From DASQHW01 sp038238245 (GTDB lineage: Bacteria; Actinomycetota; Acidimicrobiia; IMCC26256; PALSA-610): a DNA stretch of 64,000 nt. Position 1 is the first letter of the stretch. Each line of letters starts with the position of its first letter. The DNA lies in the NCBI GenBank assembly GCA_038238245.1, contig JBBRXX010000004.1, positions 62,001-126,000 of the forward strand, in the 5' to 3' direction. Below the pieces are notes generated by a model, which ran no database searches, was not told where the DNA came from, and saw only the letters and a list, made by a program, of their open reading frames with translations. Positions 42,650 through 50,900 of this stretch are shown here, one piece after another. A program made the position numbers and the translations under genes.

Positions 42650-43701
42650 ACCCGAGCACCAGCGTCTCCGTCGTCGATCCGCGGCACGATCCCGAGTGGG
42701 ACGAGCTGATGTCGGACCCGCGAGCAAGCGTGTTCGGCGCGCCTCCCTGGATCTCGGCGATCGTCGACACCTACGGCTTCGACGTGAAGGCGGCCGTGCT
42801 GCGCGACGCGGCGGGCCGATCGCGTGCCGGGTTGGCGTACGCGGAGATCCACGACTTCCGGGGCGATCGTCTCGTGAGTCTGCCGTTCTGCGACTATCTC
42901 GACCCGCTGATCGACGGCATCGATGACTGGAACGAGCTCGTCGCACCCTTGCTCGCACGCGCCTTGCCGCTCCAGCTCCGGGTGCTCCGCTCGGATGCCC
43001 CGCTCGATGACGCTCGGTTCGAGCGAACATCGGAGCTCGCGTGGCACGGCACGGACCTCGCCCGGGACGAGGACGAGATCCTGGCGAGCCTCCGTGCCGG
43101 CGTGCGTCAGCATCTGCGGTCAGCGCAGCGGCGGGGCGTGTCCGTGCGGTTCGGGACCGAGTTCGAGGACGTACGAACCTTCTACGACCTCCACCGCCGG
43201 ACGCGGAAGCGCAAGTACCGCCTCTTGGCCCAGCCGCTCGCGTTCTTCGAGAACTTGTGGAAGTCGTTCGCGCCGAGGGAGGCGATCGCGGTCGGCCTCG
43301 CAACCCACGACGACGAGGTCATCGCCGCGAGCCTCTATCTGATGTGGCGCGGCGTCATCTACTACAAGTTCGGCGCGTCGAACCCTGAACGCCTCTCCTT
43401 GCGGCCGAACGAGATGCTCGCGTGGGAGAGCATGCGGCTCGGCCGCGAGCGCGGTTGCCGGCGCTACGACTGGGGAGTGAGCGACCTCGACCAGCCGGGC
43501 CTCGTCGGCTACAAGCGCAAGTTCGCGACCGAAGAGCGGCGCGTCACCGTGCTGCGGCACACCCCGAGCGGTTACGCCGATCCGAACGGTGCCGACGCGG
43601 CGCGCACGTTGGGCGAGCTGACGCGGCTGTTGACGGCCGACGACGTGCCCGACGCGGTGAGCGAACAGGCGGGCGACCTCTTGTACCGCTTCTTCACCTG
43701 A
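42646..43701 (+). CDS. FemAB-like GNAT-fold transferase (second of two)
   Basis: The 351-residue protein has the same general fold as the product at 39877 but is clearly divergent. Features are VFGAPPWISAIVDTYGFDVK at the N-terminus, RKRKYRLLAQPLAFFENLWK in the middle and GRERGCRRYDWGVSDLDQPG, a region typical of FemAB/GNAT proteins in exopolysaccharide (XrtA/PEP-CTERM-type) loci. It ends the operon. Two non-identical FemAB-like enzymes suggest two sites or two donors. Its stop overlaps the convergent lipoprotein gene by eight bases. Confidence 0.78.
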   Translation: MNPSTSVSVVDPRHDPEWDELMSDPRASVFGAPPWISAIVDTYGFDVKAAVLRDAAGRSRAGLAYAEIHDFRGDRLVSLPFCDYLDPLIDGIDDWNELVAPLLARALPLQLRVLRSDAPLDDARFERTSELAWHGTDLARDEDEILASLRAGVRQHLRSAQRRGVSVRFGTEFEDVRTFYDLHRRTRKRKYRLLAQPLAFFENLWKSFAPREAIAVGLATHDDEVIAASLYLMWRGVIYYKFGASNPERLSLRPNEMLAWESMRLGRERGCRRYDWGVSDLDQPGLVGYKRKFATEERRVTVLRHTPSGYADPNGADAARTLGELTRLLTADDVPDAVSEQAGDLLYRFFT

Positions 43702-44344
43702 GCCCGCGGGCGTCGAGGAAGTCACGAACGATCGGGCGAACCGCCGGCCAGCCGTCGTACGCCTCGTCGTAGTGCCGCTGTGCATTCTTCGACTTGTACC
43801 AGCTGTCCCACGGCCGGAAGTCGGTGCCGCCCTTGCTCATCTCCCAGACGACTTTCGCGGCGAGGGCGGGGTCGTCGCTGCGCCTGTCGTCGTACTGCGG
43901 CCACCAATGTGTCGAGATCTGCCACACGCCACGGTCGGAGCTGACTTGGCGCGTGTGCTTCGCGTTCCACACCGAATCGGGCCCCTGCACACCGATCACC
44001 GCGGAGGCGGGCCGTAGCCCGTACTCCGGATGCCAATGGCGATGCTGGGAGTAGAGCGACGACTCCGCGATACCGATCGAGACCACGGTGACGAGCTGGT
44101 CCTCGTTGTGGAAGCCCGCGTCGTAGGCGAACTGAATCACCTGGGGGATCGTCAGCTGGACGCCGGCTCGCGTCAACTCGCCGTCGTCGGGGCTCGTGGT
44201 CGTGGTCGGGCGTGCGCCGGGGCGCGTCGTCGTGGTCGGGCGTGCGCCGGTGCCCGGGTCGGAGCTCTTGGTCGACGAGGAGCACGCCGCGCCGCCGAGG
44301 ATGACCGCGACGAGCATCGAGGAGAGGCCGAGCGGGCGCCGCAT
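43694..44344 (-). CDS. Lipoprotein with lysozyme/transglycosylase-like domain
   Basis: The 216-residue product has a signal peptide with lipobox GGAAC (Cys about 21), a Thr/Pro-rich linker with two GARPTTTT repeats, and a soluble-transglycosylase-like domain. The catalytic glutamate is probably in GIAESSLYSQH, followed by the family's G-x-WQI motif as RGVWQISTHWWPQ. It may trim peptidoglycan so that the polymer made by the upstream convergent operon can pass through the wall. Start ATG 44344. Confidence 0.78.
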   Translation of the reverse strand: MRRPLGLSSMLVAVILGGAACSSSTKSSDPGTGARPTTTTRPGARPTTTTSPDDGELTRAGVQLTIPQVIQFAYDAGFHNEDQLVTVVSIGIAESSLYSQHRHWHPEYGLRPASAVIGVQGPDSVWNAKHTRQVSSDRGVWQISTHWWPQYDDRRSDDPALAAKVVWEMSKGGTDFRPWDSWYKSKNAQRHYDEAYDGWPAVRPIVRDFLDARGLR

Positions 44345-44369
44345 GCGGCGACGGTAGTGGACCGACCGC

Positions 44370-45212
44370 CTAGCGGATCCGCGGCTCGATGCGCCGACCT
44401 TCGGTGAATTGCTTCTGCCCCTCGAACAGGGACTTCGGGTCGCTTCCCACGCGAATCAGCACTTTGCCGAGATCGAGCGCTTCCCGGCGCGGGAGATCCT
44501 GGGCCGCCCAGATCGCGCGCACGGTGCCCTGGATCGCGACCGGTGGCGCCGAGGCGATCGCGTTTGCGACCCACGCGGCGGCGTCGCGCAGCTCATCCAG
44601 CGGGACGACCTCGGACACGAGCCCGATCTGGTGCGCGCGCTGGGCCGAGAGACGTTCGTGGGCGCCGAGCAGGGCGACGCGCATGATCTCGTGGAGCGGC
44701 ATCTTCTGCAGCATGTGCATCGACTCGAAACAGGCGGTCATTCCGTAGGTCGTGTGCGGGTCGAAGAACGTGGCGTGCTCGGCGGCGATGATGACGTCGA
44801 CCTCGCCGAGCATGTAGAAGGCACCCCCGCACGCCATCCCGTTCACGGCGGCGATCACCGGCTTCCACAGGTCGTTCGTCTTCGGCCCGATGTTCTCGCC
44901 CGGGTCGTCGAAGTGCCAAGGCGTCGCCGAGTGGCCGCCCACCGGCACCGGTTCGTCACTCGTCCCGACGTCCTCGGCGCTCGTCCAGTGGCCCATCGTC
45001 TCGGCGCGATCGATCCCGGAACAGAACGCCTTTTCGCCCGCGCCGGTGAGCACTGCGCAGCGGACGTCGTCGTTGTGGCGCATGCCCCGCCACACCGACT
45101 TCAACTCGGCCTGCATGGCGAAGTTGAAGGCGTTGTGCACCTCGGGTCGGTTCATCGTGACCCACGCGACGCCGTCGATCTCCTCGTACCGCAGTGTCTC
45201 GAATTCGGCCAT
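44370..45212 (-). CDS. Enoyl-CoA hydratase/isomerase family protein lacking both usual glutamates
   Basis: The 280-residue crotonase-fold protein has an oxyanion-hole region KAFCSGIDRA and NGMACGGAFYMLGEVDVIIA. Against rat mitochondrial hydratase, Glu144 falls on Tyr (GGAFYML for GGGCELA), and Glu164 falls on His (FDPHTTYG where PE is usual). Without both glutamates, classical hydration is unlikely. Related actinobacterial proteins act as isomerases, hydrolases or have unknown roles. It probably shares a transcription unit with the lipoprotein gene 25 bases downstream. Start ATG 45212. Confidence 0.82.
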   Translation of the reverse strand: MAEFETLRYEEIDGVAWVTMNRPEVHNAFNFAMQAELKSVWRGMRHNDDVRCAVLTGAGEKAFCSGIDRAETMGHWTSAEDVGTSDEPVPVGGHSATPWHFDDPGENIGPKTNDLWKPVIAAVNGMACGGAFYMLGEVDVIIAAEHATFFDPHTTYGMTACFESMHMLQKMPLHEIMRVALLGAHERLSAQRAHQIGLVSEVVPLDELRDAAAWVANAIASAPPVAIQGTVRAIWAAQDLPRREALDLGKVLIRVGSDPKSLFEGQKQFTEGRRIEPRIR

Positions 45213-45307
45213 TCGGCGATGCTACGGCGAGCTCAGGTTGGCGTGCGGGGCGCGATCGCGGGCTGGACCACCACTGGTGGCGATCCGAGCGCATGTCGCG
45301 AATCGCG

Positions 45308-45330
45308 CACCTGCCCAGTATTTCGGCCCG
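45308..45330. repeat. Imperfect direct repeat, copy 1
   Basis: cacctgcccagtatttcggc and the bases after it recur as copy 2 at 45523-45545 (cacctggccaatattgcggg). About 18 of 22 positions agree. Just downstream lies the small palindrome aggatcatcct (45343-45353). Possibly a duplicated promoter or protein-binding site. Confidence 0.45.
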
Positions 45331-45522
45331 CGCCCGGGGTGCAGGATCATCCTGGCCGAGGTGTCTCACCCGTCCCGCCCCCGTGGGGAGCGGCCGCGGA
45401 CGTGGCGGCCGGCGAGGCCAGCCATGGCAACGGGTTGGCCCCGCCGGCCGCGGCCGTTCCCCCGCCTCAGCCCGGCCCCGGATCACGGATAGTGAGGCGG
45501 AGGACGCATCACGCGAACTGTT

Positions 45523-45545
45523 CACCTGGCCAATATTGCGGGGCC
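45523..45545. repeat. Imperfect direct repeat, copy 2
   Basis: Second copy of the element at 45308-45330. It contains the locally AT-rich ccaatattg and lies about 70 bases upstream of a 29-codon ORF, so it could include the promoter for the leader and the HD-GYP-like gene. Confidence 0.45.
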
Positions 45546-45547
45546 CC

Positions 45548-45610
45548 GAACCCCCGCATGATGAGCGAGTTGCCAGTACCGGTAACGCCGGATACGACCC
45601 GGAGGGGTTC
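45548..45610 (+). promoter_or_regulatory. Possible Shine-Dalgarno-sequestering leader structure
   Basis: GAACCCC (45548-45554) can pair with GGGGTTC (45604-45610). The latter contains most of the strong Shine-Dalgarno sequence GGAGGGG (45601-45607) of the 29-codon ORF at 45613. The 49 bases between include accggtaacgccgg, which can fold locally. This would allow translation of the small ORF to be switched by RNA folding. It does not match a riboswitch class I know. Confidence 0.35.
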
Positions 45611-45612
45611 CC

Positions 45613-45702
45613 ATGAAGAAGTACGCAGTTCGCATCGCAACCATCGGCGGCGGCCTGGTCGCAGTTCTCCTGGCTGGTGGCGCTGGCTTCGGCCGGGGCT
45701 GA
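45613..45702 (+). CDS. 29-residue hydrophobic leader peptide or small membrane protein
   Basis: ATG 45613 follows GGAGGGG at a good distance, one of the best ribosome-binding sites in the window. The product starts MKKYAVRIATIGGG, has a Leu/Val/Ala/Gly core able to form one short membrane helix, and ends GFGRG. Basic residues precede the hydrophobic stretch as in small membrane proteins or signal peptides. It ends 39 bases before the HD-GYP-like gene and may regulate it as a leader ORF or act with it in the membrane. Confidence 0.5.
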   Translation: MKKYAVRIATIGGGLVAVLLAGGAGFGRG

Positions 45703-45741
45703 TCTTCTCGCTTCCAGGGTCACCCCTCCAGAAGCGGGCGG

Positions 45742-47082
45742 GTGTGCCGAAAACACTGGAGCGTGACGCCTTTTCCCCGGTCTCTGGCCGGTTTCACATT
45801 TGTGGTGTTCACGACGGCGGCCGGAGCGGCCGCCGTCGTCTCGTTGCGCGGGGCGGCCCCGGATCTGGCCGCCCTTGCCGTGTTCTGCGCGCTGGGCATG
45901 TTCTCGGCGGCGCTGCCGGTCCAGCTCTCCGAAGGGCTGTCCCTGTCGCCCGGCCTGATGGTGTGCATGGCCGCGATCGTCGTCTTCGGTGACGGCTCAT
46001 TCCTTCTCGGGGCGATGATCGTCGGGTCGCTCACGAACGTCCGTCACGTGCACTTCAACCGCCGGGCATGGGGGTGGGTGCCGTTCAACATCGGGCTCTC
46101 GTCGCTCGCGTATCTCGGCGCCGCCGTGGTGTACGTCGCCCTGCCGCGCGACTTCACCTCGTCCACTCTGGGTTCGGTCGTGGCGGCGTTGCCCGTCACG
46201 CTCGCGTACCTCGCCGTGACGTGGCCGCTCATCATCGTCTCGTACTTCGTCGAATGTCGCCGGCCCTGGCGTGACGTGCTCGGCGAGCTCGTTCCCGCGA
46301 CGCGAGATGTCCTCCCGTTCGCGATCCTCGGGTTCCTCCTCGGCCGGCTATATCTCGACCTCGGCGCGGCAGTCATCATCCTCATCATCGTTCCCATCGT
46401 CGTGGCGCGAGAGATGTTCGCGTCCTACATGAAGGTCAAGAGCTCGCACGACGAGACCGTGGCCATGCTCATTCGGGCCCTGGAGACGAAGGACTTCTAC
46501 ACCGCGGGCCATTCGGAGCGGGTGGCGCAGTACGCGGGATACATGGGGAAGGAGTTCAGCTTCGGCCCGGCGCGGATGGAGCGGCTGCGGTGCGCGGCGT
46601 TGATGCACGACATCGGCAAGCTGGTCGTGCCCAACCACCTGTTGAACAAGCCGGGCAAGCTCACCGAGGAGGAGTTCACGCGGGTTCGTATGCACGAGGG
46701 CGTCTCGGTGCAGATGCTGAGCCACATCGACTTCCTACGGCCGGTCGCCGGTCACACCGACGGCGAACAGATGCGGTTCGATCCCGACGACCCCGATCAC
46801 CCGATCGAGCCGTACATGGTGATGATCGCCGACGCGTACGACGCCATGACCTCGACGCGCTCCTACCGGAAAGCGCTGCCCCAGGAAGTCGCATTCCAGG
46901 AGCTGCGCGACAAGTCCGGCGCGCAGTTCCATCCCGAATGTGTGGAGGCCTTGATTCGCGCGATCCAAAAGCGCGGTGAGGTGCACGGCGCCGGCCACGA
47001 GGAGCAGTCGGAGTTCGAGAACGCGCCCGAGGCCGGGCTCGGTTCCGCCGGTCTCGGCGACCTGCTCCCGAGCGAGAGGTAG
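45742..47082 (+). CDS. Membrane-bound HD-GYP-like phosphohydrolase with degenerate GYP motif
   Basis: The 446-residue protein has an N-terminal membrane domain of about eight segments (residues 15-215). An HD-GYP-class domain follows (about 235-415) with LETKDFYTAGHSERVAQYAG, MHDIGKLVVPNHLLNKPGKL and IADAYDAMTSTRSYRKAL. The motif that is normally HHExxDGxGYP reads AGHTDGEQM, so GYP is missing and one metal-ligand His is replaced by Gly. The HD pair is intact, so hydrolysis may persist, but c-di-GMP specificity is doubtful. GTG 45742 or GTG 45763 could be the start; neither has a strong Shine-Dalgarno. Confidence 0.85.
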   Translation: MCRKHWSVTPFPRSLAGFTFVVFTTAAGAAAVVSLRGAAPDLAALAVFCALGMFSAALPVQLSEGLSLSPGLMVCMAAIVVFGDGSFLLGAMIVGSLTNVRHVHFNRRAWGWVPFNIGLSSLAYLGAAVVYVALPRDFTSSTLGSVVAALPVTLAYLAVTWPLIIVSYFVECRRPWRDVLGELVPATRDVLPFAILGFLLGRLYLDLGAAVIILIIVPIVVAREMFASYMKVKSSHDETVAMLIRALETKDFYTAGHSERVAQYAGYMGKEFSFGPARMERLRCAALMHDIGKLVVPNHLLNKPGKLTEEEFTRVRMHEGVSVQMLSHIDFLRPVAGHTDGEQMRFDPDDPDHPIEPYMVMIADAYDAMTSTRSYRKALPQEVAFQELRDKSGAQFHPECVEALIRAIQKRGEVHGAGHEEQSEFENAPEAGLGSAGLGDLLPSER

Positions 47083-47090
47083 CTGCGCGC

Positions 47091-47912
47091 CTACGCCGGC
47101 GTCCGCGCGGGCGCCGTGAACGGATAGGCGAGGTGCCGGAGGTAGCCGTCGGCGGGAACCGGGTCGTCGATGCCGAAGCCGCTCGGTCGCGTGTCGCGCG
47201 GGAGATACGCGGTGCCGAACAATGTGTCGATCACCGGCAGCCCGAAGTTCTTGTCGCGCGACTCGGCGTCGATCGCGTGATGCCAGTGGTGCCACTCCGG
47301 CGTGTTCACGACCCAGCGCAGCACCGGGAAGCGCAATCGCACGTTGGCGTGCTGAAAGAGCGCGAGCAGCGTGACGACGAGCGCGACACCGGCAAACGTG
47401 CCCGCGCGATAGCCGAGCAGGAACAGGGGGAACACCGTGAACGCCTGGGTGAACGCGGCATCGAGTGGGTGAAGGCGACCCGACGCGACCCAATCCATGT
47501 GCTCGATGCTGTGGTGCACGGCGTGGAAGCGCCAGAGGAACGGGACCCGGTGCGTCAGACGGTGCCCCCAGTAGTTGCCGACGAACGCACACGCGAAGGC
47601 CAGCGGGACGGCAAGACCTCCGGGAAGACCACCGACGAGGTCGAAGGACCGTATCCAGAGGAAGGGGATCGCGGCGAGCACCACGAGCACGATGGCGCCG
47701 GCCGCCACGAACAGGTTGTTGACGAGCAGGTGCGTGAGGTCGGTCAGCAGCCCGCGGCGGAAGACACGCTGCGGTCGCAGTGCGAAGAGCTTCTCGAGCG
47801 GCACGAACAGGCAGAAGAGCAGGACGATCCCGACGACGGCGTTGCCTCGGGTCACGAGCGCGAGGAGCAGCGCGGCGGCGAACGTCAGCACGGTGATCAC
47901 GCCCCTATGCAA
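47091..47912 (-). CDS. Fatty acid hydroxylase/sterol desaturase family membrane enzyme
   Basis: This 273-residue di-iron membrane enzyme has the three histidine clusters of the family: HRLTH (about 118), HAVHH (about 131-135) and HHWHH (about 209-213). It should hydroxylate or desaturate a lipid acyl chain or sterol-like substrate using O2. Membrane segments lie around 5-35, 60-85, 95-115 and 160-185. The start is ATG 47912. It converges with the HD-GYP-like gene, leaving only eight bases between the stops. Confidence 0.9.
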   Translation of the reverse strand: MHRGVITVLTFAAALLLALVTRGNAVVGIVLLFCLFVPLEKLFALRPQRVFRRGLLTDLTHLLVNNLFVAAGAIVLVVLAAIPFLWIRSFDLVGGLPGGLAVPLAFACAFVGNYWGHRLTHRVPFLWRFHAVHHSIEHMDWVASGRLHPLDAAFTQAFTVFPLFLLGYRAGTFAGVALVVTLLALFQHANVRLRFPVLRWVVNTPEWHHWHHAIDAESRDKNFGLPVIDTLFGTAYLPRDTRPSGFGIDDPVPADGYLRHLAYPFTAPARTPA

Positions 47913-47953
47913 CCCCGCGCTCGTGTGCCGTACACCGCGGGAGTGTCATGGTT

Positions 47954-50900
47954 TCATGAAGCCGGGACACCGTCGACGTAGACGATCCGGCGGGTTCGGA
48001 TCGCGCAAACGGGTTCCCCCGGGACGATCGACCCGACGAGGTTGCACGGGTCGGTCGCGTTCACGGTGACGCGTTCGCCCGTACGCGGGAGCTTGCGGAC
48101 GTGGGTCAGCTGCTCGGCCGCCTCCGGCAACGCGAACTGCTCGCCCGCGCAGCCCGAGACGAATCGGCCGCCGCGTACGAGGCCGCGGTCTTCGAGCCTC
48201 CGCAACGCGCGTTGCACGTCACGCCACGGGAAGCGGAGCGACTCGCACTTCGCGAGGTCGCGGAACACCACGCCCCACCGGTGGAGCAGCAGCTCGGCGA
48301 CGGCTTCGGCGAGCTCCTCCCGGTCGATGTCGGCGCCGGTCGCCGGCACGAGCGACCACCGGCCGGCGGCCGGGCCCCGAGCCCGGGCCCCGCGCATCAA
48401 GCGCGAGAGCCGGGTGCGATCGACCCGGTCGGTGTGCGCGCTCGTGCCCTTGTCGACACGCGCCCGGATCGCTCCGAAGCCATCGGAGGTGAGGAGCCCA
48501 CGGCTCACGCCGTCCCACAGCGCGCGCTCGATGTCCTCGGGGAGCCGGTTCGTCGCCTGACCCAACTCGGTCGCGAAACACGCGCCCCGTTCGCGAAGAT
48601 GCTCGACGATCTCGGCCGTGGCGCCCGTGGTCGGCTCCAGTGGATCGCTGCCGCCGCGGGCCGCTTCGAGCAACCAGTGCAGGTCGTCGCGGAACAGCAC
48701 CGAGATCGGGGTCGCCTTGTTCGGCGCGCCGGCCGGTGCGTCGATGTCGCGCGGGCGTGGGCTGAGCCGCAGCCATCCGATCTCGCCGTCGTGACAGAGC
48801 CGGTCGAGCGCCGCCGTCTCGTGGCGACGCAGCCGGCGAGCAAGGAGCTCCGGTTCCCAGGCGGCGGCGGCGGCCTCCCAGCCCTGCAGCTGGGCGACCA
48901 CGGTCGTGAGCCCTTCGTCGCCGAAGAGCTGCGTGCCGGGAGCGAGGTGTTGCCACCGCAGGAGGAAGCGCATGAAGTCCTGCGCCGTCGCGGGCTCGAC
49001 GCGCTCTCGCCGGGACCGGCGCGAGTACGCGTGCATTCGGGCAAGGAGGCGACGAGCGACCCATTCGGTGCCCACGTCCGGTCCGGTGTACGCGCCCTGG
49101 AGCGCGACGCCCTCGCGTTCGAGCACCGCGAGCGCGTACGCGACCCGGCCGGTCGGCAACGCGCAGGCGGCCGCCAGTCGCTCGGCGGTGGTGATCCCCG
49201 CCAGCTCCAGCTGGCCGCGCACGACCGCGACGATCGCGTCGTCATCGTCGGCGAACGCGCGCCGCGCCTCGTCGAGCGACTCGGCGGCGCACCAAAGCTC
49301 GCCGTGGCCGCACTCGAGCGCACGGGCGCGCCCGCGCGCGACGAGCTCCTTCCAGAGCGGCGACCACTCCGGCCTGGGTTTCGTCATCACCAGCGAGCAC
49401 AAGAGGTCGTGGAGGTCGTCGCTGTGCTCCGGCCAGGGAGTGATCTCGTCGTGCACCCGCGCGATGGCTTCGGGATCGATCCGCCCGATCGAGGTGAGGT
49501 CGACGCTGAGTCCGCGGCGCAGGGTGACCGCGTTCGTCCGCCGGTTCTGCAGCTCCTCGTCGTCGAGGAACGCGTAGGGACGCGCGGTGAGGATCTCGTG
49601 TGCGAGCACCGACGGCTCGGTGGTGTCGACCGTGTGCACGCTGACCGACCCGGACTCGATGCGTTGCAGCAACATGCGCAGGCCGTCGACGTCGAGCGCT
49701 TCGTGGAGCGTGTCGTACACGGTCTGACGGACGATCAGGTGGTCGGGGATCTCGATGGGTCCGGTGACGTTCTCCTGGCACGCGGCCGCCTGCGGGAAGA
49801 GCGCGGCCATGAGGTCGTCGGCTTCCATGCGCTGGATCGGGGGCGGGTTCCGGCGGCCGCCCCGGAAGCGCAGCACGAGCAGCGATCGGTTGAGGTTCCA
49901 GCGCCAGCGGGAGAGGAACATCGGGGCGTCGAGCACCGCCTGCTCCAGCGTTTCCTCGACGGTGTTGCTGTGCACGTAGTGGGCCACCTCGTCGAGCGGG
50001 AAGCTGTGATGCGGCCCGAGCGACAGGACGATCGCGTCGTCGCTGGCAGCGGCCTGGAGCTCGAAGTTGAAGGTGCGGCAGAACTTCTTGCGCAACGCGA
50101 GCCCGAACGCCCGGTTGAGGCGTCCGCCATACGGCGAGTGGATCACGAGTTGCATGCCGCCCGTCTCGTCGAAGAACCGTTCGAGCACCAGACGCTGCAA
50201 GGTCGGCGTGGCGCCGAGGACCGCGCGGCCGACCGCGATGTAGTCGACGATCATCGTCGCGGCTTCGAGGTCGATGCCGGTGATCTCGATCAGCCAGGCG
50301 CGTGCGCGGTCGGGCTGACCGAGTGCGAGGAAGCCGTCGACGCGATCGCGCAGTGTCGAGACCGCTCCGGACAGCTCGGCCGTACGGGCCGGTGCCTCGC
50401 CGGTCCAGAACGGGACCGTCGGCGGCGCGTTCCCGGCGTCGCGCACGCGCACCACGCCGGCCTCGACCCGACGGATCTGCCACGAATGCGTGCCGAGCAG
50501 GAAGATGTCGCCGGCCATCGACTCGACCGCCCAGTCCTCGTTGACGGTGCCGATGAACGTGTCGTCGGGCTCGGCCACGACGCGGTAGTCGCCGATCTCG
50601 GGGATCGCCCCGCCCGACGTGAGCGCGGCGAGGCGGGCACCTTTCCGTCCGCGCACCTCGTCGTTCACCGCATCGTGGTGCACGTAACGCCCGCGCGGTC
50701 CGCGACCGGTCTGCACTCCGCCGGCGACCAGCTCGACCACCTCGTCGAACGTCTCGCGCGTGAGGTCGTTGTAGGGCGCGGCCCGGCGCAACATCTCGTA
50801 CAGGTCGCCGGTCTGCCACTCGCGCGCGGCGACCTCGGCGACGACGTGCTGGACGAGGATGTCGAGCGGCCGGTGGGGCAGTTGGATGGCATCGAGGTTT

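Noticed and set aside
45548..45612. Known c-di-GMP (GEMM) or c-di-AMP (ydaO) riboswitch upstream of the HD-GYP-like gene
   Set aside because: I looked for the conserved cores of both classes and could not find them. Only the Shine-Dalgarno-masking stem is supported.
45742..45992. Plus-strand ORF 44409-45992 overlapping the crotonase and the HD-GYP start
   Set aside because: It is a 527-codon shadow of the crotonase gene on the other strand that runs on through the leader and has no domain-like sequence.
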